Under the pieces are notes generated by a model. That model was not told the DNA's origin, did not search any database, and worked only from the letters and a program-made list of their open reading frames with translations. 46,622 bases of DNA from Bordetella parapertussis. GTDB taxonomy: Bacteria > Pseudomonadota > Gammaproteobacteria > Burkholderiales > SG8-41. Position 1 is the first letter of the stretch; every line of letters starts with the position of its first letter. A program made the translations under genes and the position numbers. Where the stretch lies: assembly GCA_945901405.1 (NCBI GenBank), contig CAMDLH010000026.1:1-46622 (forward strand), read 5' to 3'. Positions 18,692-27,173 of the stretch are shown one piece after another.

Positions 18692-19466
18692 TTGCGGGTG
18701 CGGCATTGCGCGCGTGAAATTGACGCCGGATGCGGCGCAAATCCGCAGGTGTGTCCACACCCGGATGCGGCGCGGATTCAGTGACGGCGACACTGATGCG
18801 ATAGCCATGCGCCAGCGCACGCAATTGCTCGAGCGCCTCGAATTCCTCGATCAGCGCCGGGCGCAGCTTGCCGAACGCATTCAAGAAACCGCAGCGGTAG
18901 GCGTAAATGCCGAGATGGCGAAACACCGTCAGACGCGGCGGCACGCGTTTGATGCCGCTGGCGAACGCGTCTCTGGCATACGGAATCGGCGCGCGGCTGA
19001 AATAGAGCGCGTAGCCCGCGTTATCGAGCACGACTTTCACGATGTTGGGGTTCGCGAATTCCTTCGCGTTGTGTATCGCATGGCAGGCGGTGGCGATGGC
19101 GGCCGCGCGGTGCGACGCCAGATTTTCCGCCACCTGGCGTATCAGCGCGGGCGGTATCAGTGGTTCATCGCCTTGCACGTTGACCACCACGTGCTGGGCG
19201 CCGTAACGCTTTTTTCTCACCACTTCGGCGAGCCGGTCGGTGCCAGTGGCGTGGTCGCCGCGCGTCATCACCGCCGTGTAGCCGTGTGCCGTAACCACGC
19301 GCGCGATTTCCGCATGGTCGGTCGCCACGATCACTTCATCGGCGCCGCTTTTCGCCGCGCGCTCGGCCACGCGCACCACCATCGGCTTGCCGCCCAGGTC
19401 AGCCAGCGGCTTGCCGGGAAAACGCGACGACGCGTAGCGCGAGGGGATGATTACTGTGAAGTTCAT
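18663..19466 (-). CDS. kdsB: CMP-KDO synthetase KdsB
   Basis: KdsB activates KDO (3-deoxy-manno-octulosonate) with CTP for lipopolysaccharide inner-core synthesis. The N-terminus FTVIIPSRYASSRFPGKPLADLGGKPM has the nucleotide-binding signature. VATDHAEI, GTDRLAEV and VNVQGDEPLI are the other family motifs. Length is 267 residues, about 15 longer than usual. The extra C-terminal tail (RRQFHARNAAPASDAGGRSAV) is low-complexity and coincides with the likely adk promoter. It lies downstream of the lpxK-Trm112 pair, separated by a large word repeat. Confidence 0.95.
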   Translation of the reverse strand: MNFTVIIPSRYASSRFPGKPLADLGGKPMVVRVAERAAKSGADEVIVATDHAEIARVVTAHGYTAVMTRGDHATGTDRLAEVVRKKRYGAQHVVVNVQGDEPLIPPALIRQVAENLASHRAAAIATACHAIHNAKEFANPNIVKVVLDNAGYALYFSRAPIPYARDAFASGIKRVPPRLTVFRHLGIYAYRCGFLNAFGKLRPALIEEFEALEQLRALAHGYRISVAVTESAPHPGVDTPADLRRIRRQFHARNAAPASDAGGRSAV

Positions 19467-19603
19467 GTGAAAGCGTGAATGCGTGAGGCGTGAAGGAGTG
19501 AATGCGTGAAGGAGGTACCCCGCGGCGCTTTCCTTTTTCTACGTTACATTACATTCCAGTGAAGGGGTACCCCTTTCACTCCTTCACTCCTTCACCCTTC
19601 ACA
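19467..19603. repeat. Large inverted array of 7/8-base words between kdsB and the Trm112 gene
   Basis: Left arm 19467-19521 holds about six units near GCGTGAA or GGAGTGAA, ending GGTACCCC. Right arm 19561-19603 begins GGGGTACCCC and holds about four units near CCTTCACT. The arms are reverse complements in word and share the GGTACC boundary. The 40-base centre is unrelated and AT-richer. The transcript of lpxK-Trm112-kdsB would form a long imperfect hairpin here. Confidence 0.88.
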
Positions 19604-19778
19604 GTTCTTCCGTAGGAGGAACCTTCCGCGCCTCATCCTCCAGCATCACCGGGATATCGTCCTTCACCAGGTAACCCAGCCGGCACGGTTTGCAGATGAG
19701 TTCGCCTTCAGCTTTTTTGTAGACGAGCGGGCCTTTGCACAGCGGGCAGGCGAGGATGTCGAGCAGTTTGGCTTCCAT
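19599..19778 (-). CDS. Trm112-like zinc-ribbon protein (YcaR/UPF0434)
   Basis: The protein has 59 residues. Four cysteines in two CxxC pairs (C11, C14, C29, C32) form the zinc ribbon in [16 protein letters not shown] and LICKPC. Bacterial members are regularly placed between lpxK and kdsB, as here. Eukaryotic Trm112 activates methyltransferases, but the bacterial role is not settled. The ATG overlaps the lpxK TGA by one base (TGATG). The stop lies at the edge of the word repeat. Confidence 0.93.
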   Translation of the reverse strand: MEAKLLDILACPLCKGPLVYKKAEGELICKPCRLGYLVKDDIPVMLEDEARKVPPTEEL

Positions 19779-20863
19779 CAAGGTTTCTTTCCCAGTTTTT
19801 CGAGTATCAGCGTGCCGAGGGCCGGCTCCACCTTGGCGTCCACGCGCAGCACCCACAGTTCCGTCGTAGGCGGCGTTGCGAGTGCGGCGCATTTTACCGC
19901 ATCCTTCTCGGTCATCAGCACCACGTCGCAGTGCGCGAACGCGAGATCGCTCGCGCTGTAGGCATGATGATCGGCGAATGCATGCGGCGTGAACGCGAGG
20001 CCCATCGCGCGCAGGCTGTCGAAGAAACGTTGCGGATTGCCGATGCCCGCCACGGCATGCACGCGCCGGTTCACGAATTGCGCCGCCTGCGCCCAGCGCC
20101 CCGGGTCGCGCAGGTTGTGGAAGTCGGTTCCCTCGATGCTCATATGGCAGGTGCGCGCGGCTGGCGGCAGCGCATCCCGCGCCGCGCCGTTGTAGACGAC
20201 GATATCGACGCTGTTCAAACGCGATGCCGATTCGCGTAGCGGCCCGGCGGGCAGGGTGAAGCCGTTGCCGAGGCCGCGCGCGGTGTCGATAACCGCGATT
20301 TCGATGTCGCGCGCCAGGGCGTAATGTTGCAGGCCGTCGTCGCTGAGCAAAATATTGCAATCGGCATGCTGGTCGAGCAGAGCGCGCGCCACCGCCGCGC
20401 GATCCACGCCTATCCACACCGGGCAACCGCCGCGCCGCGCGAGCAGCAAGGGTTCATCGCTGAAATCAGCGGGGCTGCCGTTCGCGGCCACTGCGCGCGC
20501 GTGCGCGGCATTCGAGCCGTAGCCGCGGCTGATGATGCCGGGCCGGAACCCGGCGTCACGCAAAAAACCGGCGAGCCACAGCACCAGCGGCGTCTTGCCC
20601 GCCCCGCCGACGGAAATATTACCCACGACGATGACCGGCACCGGCATGTGGCTGCGCGTGAGCACATCGCTGGTGTAAAGAAAGCGGCGGATTTTCACGC
20701 CGAGGCGAAACAGCCATGCAAACGGAATCAGCAGCACCGTGATCGCGGTGACGCGTTGCCATGAAATCGGGTAACCCGGCGGCCTCGCGGCTACCGCCGC
20801 ATTCAACACGTTGATGGCAACAGGGTTGGTGGACTTTGTGGAGTGGGTGGAATTGATGGACAT
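19778..20863 (-). CDS. lpxK: Lipid A 4'-kinase LpxK
   Basis: LpxK phosphorylates tetraacyl-disaccharide-1-phosphate to lipid IVA at the inner membrane. An N-terminal membrane helix (about 38-53) precedes the P-loop [12 protein letters not shown] with K90. DDGLQH, a conserved LpxK motif, is also present. The open frame gives 361 residues, longer than the usual 330 or so. The first 18 residues ([13 protein letters not shown]...) are encoded by 9-base tandem words and look like intergenic DNA. A GTG at 20809 (residue 19) is a plausible true start. The gene lies 28 bases after exbD. Confidence 0.92.
   Translation of the reverse strand: MSINSTHSTKSTNPVAINVLNAAVAARPPGYPISWQRVTAITVLLIPFAWLFRLGVKIRRFLYTSDVLTRSHMPVPVIVVGNISVGGAGKTPLVLWLAGFLRDAGFRPGIISRGYGSNAAHARAVAANGSPADFSDEPLLLARRGGCPVWIGVDRAAVARALLDQHADCNILLSDDGLQHYALARDIEIAVIDTARGLGNGFTLPAGPLRESASRLNSVDIVVYNGAARDALPPAARTCHMSIEGTDFHNLRDPGRWAQAAQFVNRRVHAVAGIGNPQRFFDSLRAMGLAFTPHAFADHHAYSASDLAFAHCDVVLMTEKDAVKCAALATPPTTELWVLRVDAKVEPALGTLILEKLGKKP
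20825..20860 (+). repeat. Four 9-base words (NNTKGTGGA type) at the lpxK 5' end
   Basis: Four 9-base units, each ending in TGGA, lie end to end. Because the unit length is three codons, the lpxK frame stays open and reads as repeated Ser-Thr-x. It is the only word repeat in the window inside an annotated frame, which argues that the extreme 5' end of that frame is not truly coding. Confidence 0.65.
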
Positions 20864-20891
20864 GGCGGCGCTGGCGATGTCCGTGCGGCCA

Positions 20892-21311
20892 CTACTTCTT
20901 CGTGGCCTGTATGGTGAAGGTGATTTTGCCGTAGCCGGCGACCTGCGAGGCCTCCATCACGCGCACCACGGCCTGATGCGAGGCGTTGGCGTCCGCGCTG
21001 ATGACCACCACCGGGTCTTTCATCTCGCCGGCGGCACGGCGCAGCTCCTGCGCAAAGCTATCCTTGCCGCCGTAGGCCACGCCGCGTTTGTTCACCACGT
21101 ATTTGCCGCCGGCATCGACTTCGATGTCGATCTGATCGATGCGCTCCGGCGGCTTGCCGGCTTCCGCCGTGGGCAGATTGATTTGCAGCTCGGTGCGCTT
21201 GGTGTAGGTGGTGGTGACGATCAAAAAAATCAGTATCACCAGCAGCACGTCAATCAGAGGGATGAAGTTGATCTCCGGTTCCTCGCGGAAAGCACGTGGA
21301 CGAAATCTCAT
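20892..21311 (-). CDS. exbD: ExbD/TolR-family energy-transducing protein
   Basis: This inner-membrane protein of the proton-driven ExbB-ExbD/TolQ-TolR type has 139 residues. A single N-terminal helix, INFIPLIDVLLVILIFLIV, carries the proton-path aspartate D21. The periplasmic domain contains VVISADANASHQAVVRVMEA. It overlaps exbB by four bases. No TonB or TolA is adjacent. Its place next to lpxK matches a common betaproteobacterial order. Confidence 0.9.
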   Translation of the reverse strand: MRFRPRAFREEPEINFIPLIDVLLVILIFLIVTTTYTKRTELQINLPTAEAGKPPERIDQIDIEVDAGGKYVVNKRGVAYGGKDSFAQELRRAAGEMKDPVVVISADANASHQAVVRVMEASQVAGYGKITFTIQATKK

Positions 21312-21919
21312 AGCTGCCGTTCGCCGTGGATGATTTCAACCAGCTTGGTCGATTGCATTTCCATGTCCACCAGCAGGTTATCGACCTTGGCGCGGAAATG
21401 GCGGTAGAAAACCATGCTCGGCACCGCCACCACCAGGCCATAGGCGGTGTTGTAGAGCGCGATGGAAATGCCGTGCGCGAGTTGCGTCGGGTTGCTGTTG
21501 CCGCTGGGCGAGCTTGAGCCGAAAATTTCGATCATGCCCACCACCGTGCCAAACAGCCCCAGCAGCGGCGAGATCGCGGCGATGGTGCCCAGCGTGGTCA
21601 GGAAGCGCTCCAGGTCGATGGCGGCGCCGCGTCCGGCCTCCTCGATGGATTCTTTCAGAACCGCAGGCGGGCTTTTGATGTTTTTGATGCCGGCGGCGAG
21701 CACCTGCCCCAGCGGCGAGGTGCCCGCGATGCGGGCAAGGCTCTGCGCCGAGGCGCCGTTTTGCTGGTACTCCTGCACCGTTTGCATCAGCAGGTTTTTG
21801 GGCATTACCGCGCCTTCGCGCAGCGACCACAATCGTTCGCCGATAATGGCCAGCGCGATAACCGACGCGATGATCAAAGGCCAGATCGGCCAGCCCGCTG
21901 CTTCTATTATTGAAAACAC
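21308..21919 (-). CDS. exbB: ExbB/TolQ-family proton channel protein
   Basis: The MotA/TolQ/ExbB protein has 203 residues and three membrane helices: about 10-30, then TLGTIAAISPLLGLFGTVVGMIEIF (about 108-132), and ISIALYNTAYGLVVAVPSMVFY (about 150-172). The conserved GTVVGM and threonine/glycine-rich channel residues are present. The start is a GTG at 21919 with GGAG upstream. It is the first gene of the exbB-exbD-lpxK-Trm112-kdsB run. Its promoter must lie in the 460-base gap shared with xseA. Confidence 0.92.
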   Translation of the reverse strand: MFSIIEAAGWPIWPLIIASVIALAIIGERLWSLREGAVMPKNLLMQTVQEYQQNGASAQSLARIAGTSPLGQVLAAGIKNIKSPPAVLKESIEEAGRGAAIDLERFLTTLGTIAAISPLLGLFGTVVGMIEIFGSSSPSGNSNPTQLAHGISIALYNTAYGLVVAVPSMVFYRHFRAKVDNLLVDMEMQSTKLVEIIHGERQL

Positions 21920-22380
21920 TTGGCAAGCTCCGTTAAGAAACTGCCCGAACTTTATAGCTTGTAAGGGTTTTCATCAACCGCATCTTGTCGCACCCGCGAC
22001 TTCGCCCGCTACAGAAGCGATTAGCGCAAGCACTTTAGAAATTTCCTCAGTCATGTGCCGCTAACTGACTGCTGGATAAGCATAATTTCAGTTGTCCACA
22101 ATCGCTGTGGATAAGTCTGTGCGCAGCCTGTCAGTGGAACCGCTAAATCGAGCACACACAACGGTTTTTTCCAGCAGCACAAAAATAAGGCATTACAATA
22201 ATATTAATAAAAACAAATACTTACGATATCTCCCCTAGGGAACGCCAAAAAAGCTTTTTTACAACAAGCGCTTGGCGCACAACTGTGGATGATCCCCCGG
22301 GCGAGAACAAAAAATTCCCATATAAATCAATGCCAAAATCCGTCATTCGGTGAGCTTTGCCGGTTTAAAATGCGCGCACC
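21920..22380. other. Divergent exbB/xseA intergenic region with DnaA-box-like sites
   Basis: No gene is seen in this stretch. Nonamers resembling the DnaA box TTATCCACA are TTGTCCACA (22092-22100), a perfect box on the minus strand (22106-22114), one on the minus strand with one mismatch (22284-22292) and a weaker one at 22071-22079. The region contains AT-rich stretches and copy 3 of the dispersed motif. A TAAAAT at 22366-22371 is a possible xseA -10 just before the ATG. Confidence 0.6.
22205..22225 (+). repeat. Dispersed AT-rich motif, copy 3
   Basis: The core AATAAAAACAAATACTTA is matched exactly, followed by CG. It sits in the middle of the exbB/xseA divergent gap, about 155 bases before xseA. 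Confidence 0.85.
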
Positions 22381-23748
22381 ATGAATCAACCTGAACTTGC
22401 GCTGTCTTCCTCGCCCATTACGCCCCCCGTCATTTCCGTCAGCGAGCTGAACCGGCTGGCGCGCGGTGTGATTGAAAAATATCTTCCGCTGACCTGGGTG
22501 GCCGGCGAGATTTCCAATTTCCGCCGTTACGACTCGGGCCATTGCTATTTCACGATGAAGGACGCCGGGGCGCAGGTTGACTGCTTGATGTTTCGCAACA
22601 GGGCGCAGTTGCTCGGCTGGCAGCCGGCGGATGGCGTGCAGGTCGAGGTGCGCGCGCTGGCATCGCTATATGAGGCGCGCGGCAAATTTCAGCTGACCGT
22701 CGAAGCAATGCGGCGCGCCGGGTTGGGCGCGCTGTACGAGGCCTTTGAGCGGCTCAAGACCAAGCTCGCGCGCGAAGGTTTGTTTGATGAGCATATCAAG
22801 CGCGAATTACCGGAGTTTCCGCGTTGCATCGGCGTGGTCACCTCGCCGCAAGCGGCCGCGCTGCGCGACGTGATCACCACGTTGCGGCGACGCATGCCGT
22901 CGCTGCCGGTGGTGATTTACCCCACGCCCGTGCAGGGCGAGGGCGCGGCGGCGAAAATCGCGCAGGCCATCGCGACGGCATCCGCGCGGGCGGAGTGCGA
23001 TGTGCTGATCGTGTGCCGCGGCGGCGGCAGCATCGAGGATTTATGGGCGTTCAACGAAGAGCCGGTGGCGCGCGCCATGCGCGCCTGCGCGCTGCCGGTG
23101 GTGAGCGGCGTTGGACACGAGACTGATTTCACCATCGCCGACTTTGCCGCCGACGCGCGCGCGCCCACGCCCACGGCGGCGGCGGAACTGGTCAGCCCCG
23201 ACGGCGTGGAACTGCGCGCGCAAGTGCGCCAACTCTCGGCGGCGCTCATGCGCTCAACCGCGCGCTTGCTCGAAGACCGCATGCAAAAGGTCGATTACCT
23301 GTCGCGGCGTCTCACGCATCCGGGGGAGCGTGTGCGCGAGCGCGCACGGCATCTGGCGCAATTGGCCGCGCGCTTTACATCGGCATGGTCGCGCGAGTCG
23401 CAGGGCCGCGGCTGGGCGCTGCGCTCCGCCGTGCAACGCTTACACGGCGCACGACCGGATTTACGCGCGCACGAGCGTGATGTGCAGGAAGCCAGCCGCG
23501 GGCTCAGCGAGGCCGCAAGACGCGTGCTGGAGACCGCCGGCACACGCTTGGTTGCAGCCGAGGCGCATCTGAAACATTTGAATCCGCAACTCGTGCTGGA
23601 GCGCGGCTACAGCATCGCGGAGACCGCGGACGGCGTGATAGTGCGCGACGCGGCCGCGGTTAATGCCGGTGATGAATTGCGTGTGACGTTCGCGCGCGGA
23701 TCGGTGCTTGCCGAGATTACGGGCAAGAATCAAGAACCTGCTTCGTAA
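22381..23748 (+). CDS. xseA: Exodeoxyribonuclease VII large subunit
   Basis: XseA is the catalytic subunit of the single-strand-specific exonuclease VII (455 residues). An N-terminal OB fold (about 16-115, VSELNRLARGVIEKYLPLTWVAGEISNF) precedes the catalytic region with GVVTSPQAAALRDV, VCRGGGSIEDLWAFNEE and GVGHETDFTIADFAADARAPTPTAAAEL. Long coiled-coil-like helices then lead to the C-terminal RGYSI motif. No xseB is next to it. No Shine-Dalgarno sequence is visible before the ATG. A possible -10 ends 9 bases before it. Confidence 0.95.
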   Translation: MNQPELALSSSPITPPVISVSELNRLARGVIEKYLPLTWVAGEISNFRRYDSGHCYFTMKDAGAQVDCLMFRNRAQLLGWQPADGVQVEVRALASLYEARGKFQLTVEAMRRAGLGALYEAFERLKTKLAREGLFDEHIKRELPEFPRCIGVVTSPQAAALRDVITTLRRRMPSLPVVIYPTPVQGEGAAAKIAQAIATASARAECDVLIVCRGGGSIEDLWAFNEEPVARAMRACALPVVSGVGHETDFTIADFAADARAPTPTAAAELVSPDGVELRAQVRQLSAALMRSTARLLEDRMQKVDYLSRRLTHPGERVRERARHLAQLAARFTSAWSRESQGRGWALRSAVQRLHGARPDLRAHERDVQEASRGLSEAARRVLETAGTRLVAAEAHLKHLNPQLVLERGYSIAETADGVIVRDAAAVNAGDELRVTFARGSVLAEITGKNQEPAS

Positions 23749-23770
23749 CTATTCAGCCGCTTTGAAAAGC

Positions 23771-23832
23771 TTCACCGCAGAGGCGCAGAGACGCAAAGGT
23801 TACGCAGAGAACTGCTTTCCTCTGCGGTGGTG
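23771..23832. repeat. CGCAGAG words with short inverted arm, between xseA and miaA
   Basis: Left arm 23771-23810 repeats CGCAGAG-type words (CCGCAGAGG, CGCAGAGA, then decayed units). The right arm keeps only CCTCTGCGGTG (about 23819-23829), which pairs perfectly with CACCGCAGAGG of the left arm. A further hairpin (CGCCAGC/GCTGGCG, 23854-23872) spans the miaA stop. These elements lie where two convergent transcripts meet. Confidence 0.75.
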
Positions 23833-23859
23833 TTTTGAACTTATTTGAGCCAACGCCAG

Positions 23860-24822
23860 CTAAACGCTGGCGAAATGCGCCTCGAGTTCGTGGCGGATAT
23901 ATTGCAACACCATATCCGCCAGTTCTGGCGACAGGCAATCGAATTCGGTCATGTCTTCCATCGAGCGTATCCATGTGAGCTGGCGCTTGGCCAACTGGCG
24001 CGTGGCGGCGATGCCTTGTTCGCGCAGTTCGGCCAGTCCGAATTCTCCGTTCAGATGCTGCCATGTCTGGCGATAGCCCACGCAGCGCATCGAGGGCATC
24101 GAGCCTTCCAGCGCGTATTCTTCGCGCAGCTCCTTGACTTCGCGCACCAGCCCCGCTTCGAGCATGGCGTCAAAACGCGTGGCGATGCGTTCGTGCAGCA
24201 CCGAGCGGTCGCTGGGGACCAGCGAGATTTTCATCGGCGTATAGGGGAAGTACACGTATTTCGGTTTTGCCAGCCACTCGGCCATCGGTTTGCCGGTGAT
24301 ATGAAAAATTTCCAACGCGCGTTGCACACGCTGCGTATCGTTGGGATCAAGCCGCGCCGCGGTTTGCGGATCGACCTCGGCAAGTTTTGCATGCACGGCC
24401 GGCCAGCCGTATTCCTCGGCCATGGTGTCGATCAACAGGCGCACCATCGGATCGGCTTCGGGCAGTTCGTTCATGCCCTCGATCAGCGATTTGAAATACA
24501 TCATGGTGCCGCCGGTGAGCAGCGGTATGTTGCCGCGCTCGCTGATCTCGCGCATCAGCGTCAGCGCATCCTCGCGAAACTTTGCCGCCGAGTAACTCTC
24601 ATGCGGCTCGATGATGTCGATCAAATGATGCGGCACGAGCTTCAAGGTTTCGGCATCCGGCTTGGCGGTGCCGATGTCCATGCCCTTGTAGACCTGCGCG
24701 GAATCGACGCTGATGACCTCGCACGACAGCGATTTGACGAGTTCGGAGGCGACGGCTGTCTTGCCGCTGGCGGTGGGGCCGAGCAGGATGATCGCGGGTG
24801 GCTGTAACTGTCTGCTGCTCAT
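23860..24822 (-). CDS. miaA: tRNA dimethylallyltransferase MiaA
   Basis: MiaA transfers a dimethylallyl group to A37 of tRNAs reading UNN codons. The P-loop is GPTASGKT at residues 15-22. Family motifs ISVDSAQVYKGMDIGTAKP, PLLTGGTMMYFKSLIEG, and the tRNA-recognition LRCVGYRQTW variant are present. The chosen start at 24822 gives 320 residues and overlaps the mutL stop by four bases (ATGA), a classic mutL-miaA arrangement. hfq does not follow. Confidence 0.95.
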   Translation of the reverse strand: MSSRQLQPPAIILLGPTASGKTAVASELVKSLSCEVISVDSAQVYKGMDIGTAKPDAETLKLVPHHLIDIIEPHESYSAAKFREDALTLMREISERGNIPLLTGGTMMYFKSLIEGMNELPEADPMVRLLIDTMAEEYGWPAVHAKLAEVDPQTAARLDPNDTQRVQRALEIFHITGKPMAEWLAKPKYVYFPYTPMKISLVPSDRSVLHERIATRFDAMLEAGLVREVKELREEYALEGSMPSMRCVGYRQTWQHLNGEFGLAELREQGIAATRQLAKRQLTWIRSMEDMTEFDCLSPELADMVLQYIRHELEAHFASV

Positions 24823-26633
24823 TGTCCGCGCATGAAAAGTTTGTCGAGTTCGCCGATTGTAATTTGCCGCCACGTGGGCCGTCCATGGTTACACAACCCG
24901 GAACGATCGGTGGCTTCCATGTCGCGCAGCAAGGCGTTCATTTCCGTCACCGTCAGCCTGCGATTGGCGCGCACCGCGGCGTGGCAGGCCATGGTGGAGA
25001 GCAGTTCGTTGCGTCGCTCGGTGAGCACGCGTGTCGCGCCAAATTCGCGCATTTCGCGCAGCACGCTTGATGCGAGCTCGCGCGCGTCGGCATCGGCGAG
25101 CAGCGCGGGCGTCGAGCGTACGGCGAGCGATGTGGGCGAGGTGGGTGCGATGTCAAAGCCGATCTGGTTCAGCGCGTCACTGTGTTCTTCCGCGGTGGCG
25201 ATATCGATGGCGTCGGCCGTCATGGCGATCGGCACCAGCAGCGGTTGCATCGGAATCGCACGCGTGTCGAGCGCGTTCTTGAGCTTCTCGTACATGATGC
25301 GCTCGTGCGCCGCATGCATGTCGATGATGACCAGCCCCTGGCTATTTTCCGCAAGGATGTAGATGCCGGAGAGTTGCGCCAGCGCGTAACCCAGCGGCGG
25401 CGTTTCGTTGTCATCGGCTTCAGGTGTTGTGGCTAGCGGTATCGAAGACGGCGCGCGTGCGCCGAACAACGTTTCATAGAACGCAGGCGCCTGCGCCGCC
25501 GCAAGCGGCATATTGCTTTGCGAGCGATATTGAAATTGCGGATACGACGGTGGTGTGCCTGTCGCCTCTGGCGAATCGCCCGCTCGTTGCGCAACCATTA
25601 CGCCGCCCGCGCGCCCAGCGAGGGCCTTGTGCAACACATGAAACACGAACTGGTGTATCGCGCGTGAGTCGCGAAAACGCACTTCGGTTTTTGTAGGATG
25701 CACGTTGACATCCACAAACGCCGGATCGAGTTCGAGAAACAGTACGAACGCCGGGTGACGGTCGTGATGCAGCACGTCCTGATACGCCTGACGCACGGCG
25801 TGAGCCAGCAGCTTGTCACGCACATAGCGGCCGTTGACATAAAAATACTGCGCATCGCGCGAGGCGCGCGCGTGCGCGGGCATGCTGATGCGGCCATACA
25901 GACGCAGGCTTGCGGCGCGTTCATCCACGCCATGCGATCCGCCGTTGAAATCCTCGCCTTGCAGCGCGGCTATGCGTTCGTCGAGTGATTGCGCTTTGAG
26001 GTGCTGCTGCGCGCGTCCGTTGTGCTGCAGCGTGAAGCCCGCGTCGCAGCGCGATAGCGCGATGCGGCGAAAGGTTTCGAGGCAATGCGCGTACTCGGTG
26101 GCTTCGGTCTTGAGAAACTTGCGCCGCGCCGGCGTGTTGAAATAAAGATCGCGCACCTCGATGGTGGTGCCGGGCGCGGCTGAAGCCGGTTCGGGCGTGC
26201 CGATGCGCGCGCCTTCCGCGGCAACGGTCCACGCGTGTTTGTCGCCATCCTTGCGGCTGATCAGCGAGAGATTGGAAACCGAGGCGATGCTCGCCAGCGC
26301 TTCGCCGCGAAAGCCGAGGCTGCCGACTTTTTCGAGGTCATCAAGCGACTCGATCTTGCTGGTGGCGTGACGCGCGAGTGCAAGTGCCAGTTCGCCGCGC
26401 GCGATGCCGATGCCATCATCGCTGACCTTGATGAGCTGCGTGCCGCCGCCGGCAAGCTGCACCGTGATATTGGCGGCACCCGCATCCAGACTGTTTTCGA
26501 GCAGCTCCTTCAACGCGGAGGCGGGCCTGTCCACCACTTCTCCAGCGGCGATCTGGTTGATCAGTTGATCCGGCAACACGCGAATTTCACGCGTGGTACG
26601 CGTATTACGAGTAGGTGCACAAATTGACGGCAT
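24819..26633 (-). CDS. mutL: DNA mismatch repair protein MutL
   Basis: MutL links mismatch recognition by MutS to strand incision (604 residues). N-terminal GHKL ATPase motifs are INQIAAGEVVDRPASALKELLENSLDAG, DDGIGI and GFRGEALASIASV. The C-terminal dimerisation domain contains DMHAAHERIMYE, which fits the endonuclease signature DxHAxxExxxxE, together with ACHAAVRAN and CNHGRPT, the zinc-site motifs. Nuclease-active MutL is therefore expected, as in bacteria lacking MutH. The ATG lies only 5 bases after a perfect TATAAT. Confidence 0.96.
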   Translation of the reverse strand: MPSICAPTRNTRTTREIRVLPDQLINQIAAGEVVDRPASALKELLENSLDAGAANITVQLAGGGTQLIKVSDDGIGIARGELALALARHATSKIESLDDLEKVGSLGFRGEALASIASVSNLSLISRKDGDKHAWTVAAEGARIGTPEPASAAPGTTIEVRDLYFNTPARRKFLKTEATEYAHCLETFRRIALSRCDAGFTLQHNGRAQQHLKAQSLDERIAALQGEDFNGGSHGVDERAASLRLYGRISMPAHARASRDAQYFYVNGRYVRDKLLAHAVRQAYQDVLHHDRHPAFVLFLELDPAFVDVNVHPTKTEVRFRDSRAIHQFVFHVLHKALAGRAGGVMVAQRAGDSPEATGTPPSYPQFQYRSQSNMPLAAAQAPAFYETLFGARAPSSIPLATTPEADDNETPPLGYALAQLSGIYILAENSQGLVIIDMHAAHERIMYEKLKNALDTRAIPMQPLLVPIAMTADAIDIATAEEHSDALNQIGFDIAPTSPTSLAVRSTPALLADADARELASSVLREMREFGATRVLTERRNELLSTMACHAAVRANRRLTVTEMNALLRDMEATDRSGLCNHGRPTWRQITIGELDKLFMRGQ

Positions 26634-26638
26634 GCTCG

Positions 26639-26667
26639 ATTATAGGATTCGTTTGCCGCGGCTCCAA
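26639..26667 (-). promoter_or_regulatory. mutL promoter placed for a leaderless transcript
   Basis: On the minus strand TTGGAG (26662-26667), 17 bases, TATAAT (26639-26644), then 5 bases and the ATG. The expected transcription start falls on the start codon. There is no room for a ribosome binding site. Confidence 0.6.
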
Positions 26668-27074
26668 GGCGTCTCCGACGGGCGCGCAAGACCTTGGGAC
26701 AGGCGGCCGCCTTGGGTTTTGATGGTGGTCGCGTGGCGATCAGGGGTATTGGACGTGCCTTGGCCGGCGCTTTGTTTCAACATACAGTCTTTCGAGGGCG
26801 GTGACGCCTGCACTGAGTTCGCGCCATGCAACACCACGCAACTGCGATGCGGCCGAAAAAAACGATGAATCATCGTAACTCCGCGCGCGGCACTTCGTTA
26901 GCAGGTAAAATTTCGCCTTGGAACAAATGACCTCGAATAACAATAACCGGCCGGTGCCGCCTCATGGGTGCGACACGCACCTTCACCTCTACCCCCACCT
27001 CCGCTACTTGCAGACGCCAGCGCATCGCCCGCATAACGGCATTGCAGCAATCTATCGGTGTGATTGTAAAATTT

Positions 27075-27095
27075 CATAAGTAATTGTTTTTATTG
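27075..27095 (-). repeat. Dispersed AT-rich motif, copy 4
   Basis: Read on the minus strand it matches the core with one substitution (CAATTAC for CAAATAC). It lies directly upstream of the candidate pntAA promoter, where it would form an AT-rich upstream element. Confidence 0.8.
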
Positions 27096-27102
27096 ATATA
27101 TT

Positions 27103-27131
27103 TATATTCAGCGTAAATCATCGGTTATAAT
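27103..27131 (+). promoter_or_regulatory. Candidate pntAA promoter
   Basis: A perfect TATAAT is at 27126-27131 and an AT-rich but poor -35 (TATATT) is 17 bases upstream. Transcription would start near 27138, leaving a leader of about 36 bases before the ATG. Confidence 0.45.
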
Positions 27132-27173
27132 TGTGGCTATGCAGCAATCTGGGATATTCAGGGAAAAACAACA

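Larger units (their letters stand above)
26668..27173. other. Intergenic region between mutL and pntAA
   Basis: About 500 bases without a gene I can support. Short open frames on both strands lack recognisable domains or start signals. The 3' part contains motif copy 4 and the candidate pntAA promoter. The 5' part (26668-27000) is GC-rich and unexplained. Confidence 0.5.

Noticed and set aside
21920..22380. Chromosomal origin of replication
   Set aside because: The DnaA-like boxes are few, and dnaA, dnaN, gyrB, parAB and gidA are not nearby, so oriC cannot be claimed.
26593..26873. Small open frames on both strands upstream of mutL
   Set aside because: They overlap the mutL promoter, lack start signals and show no recognisable protein features.
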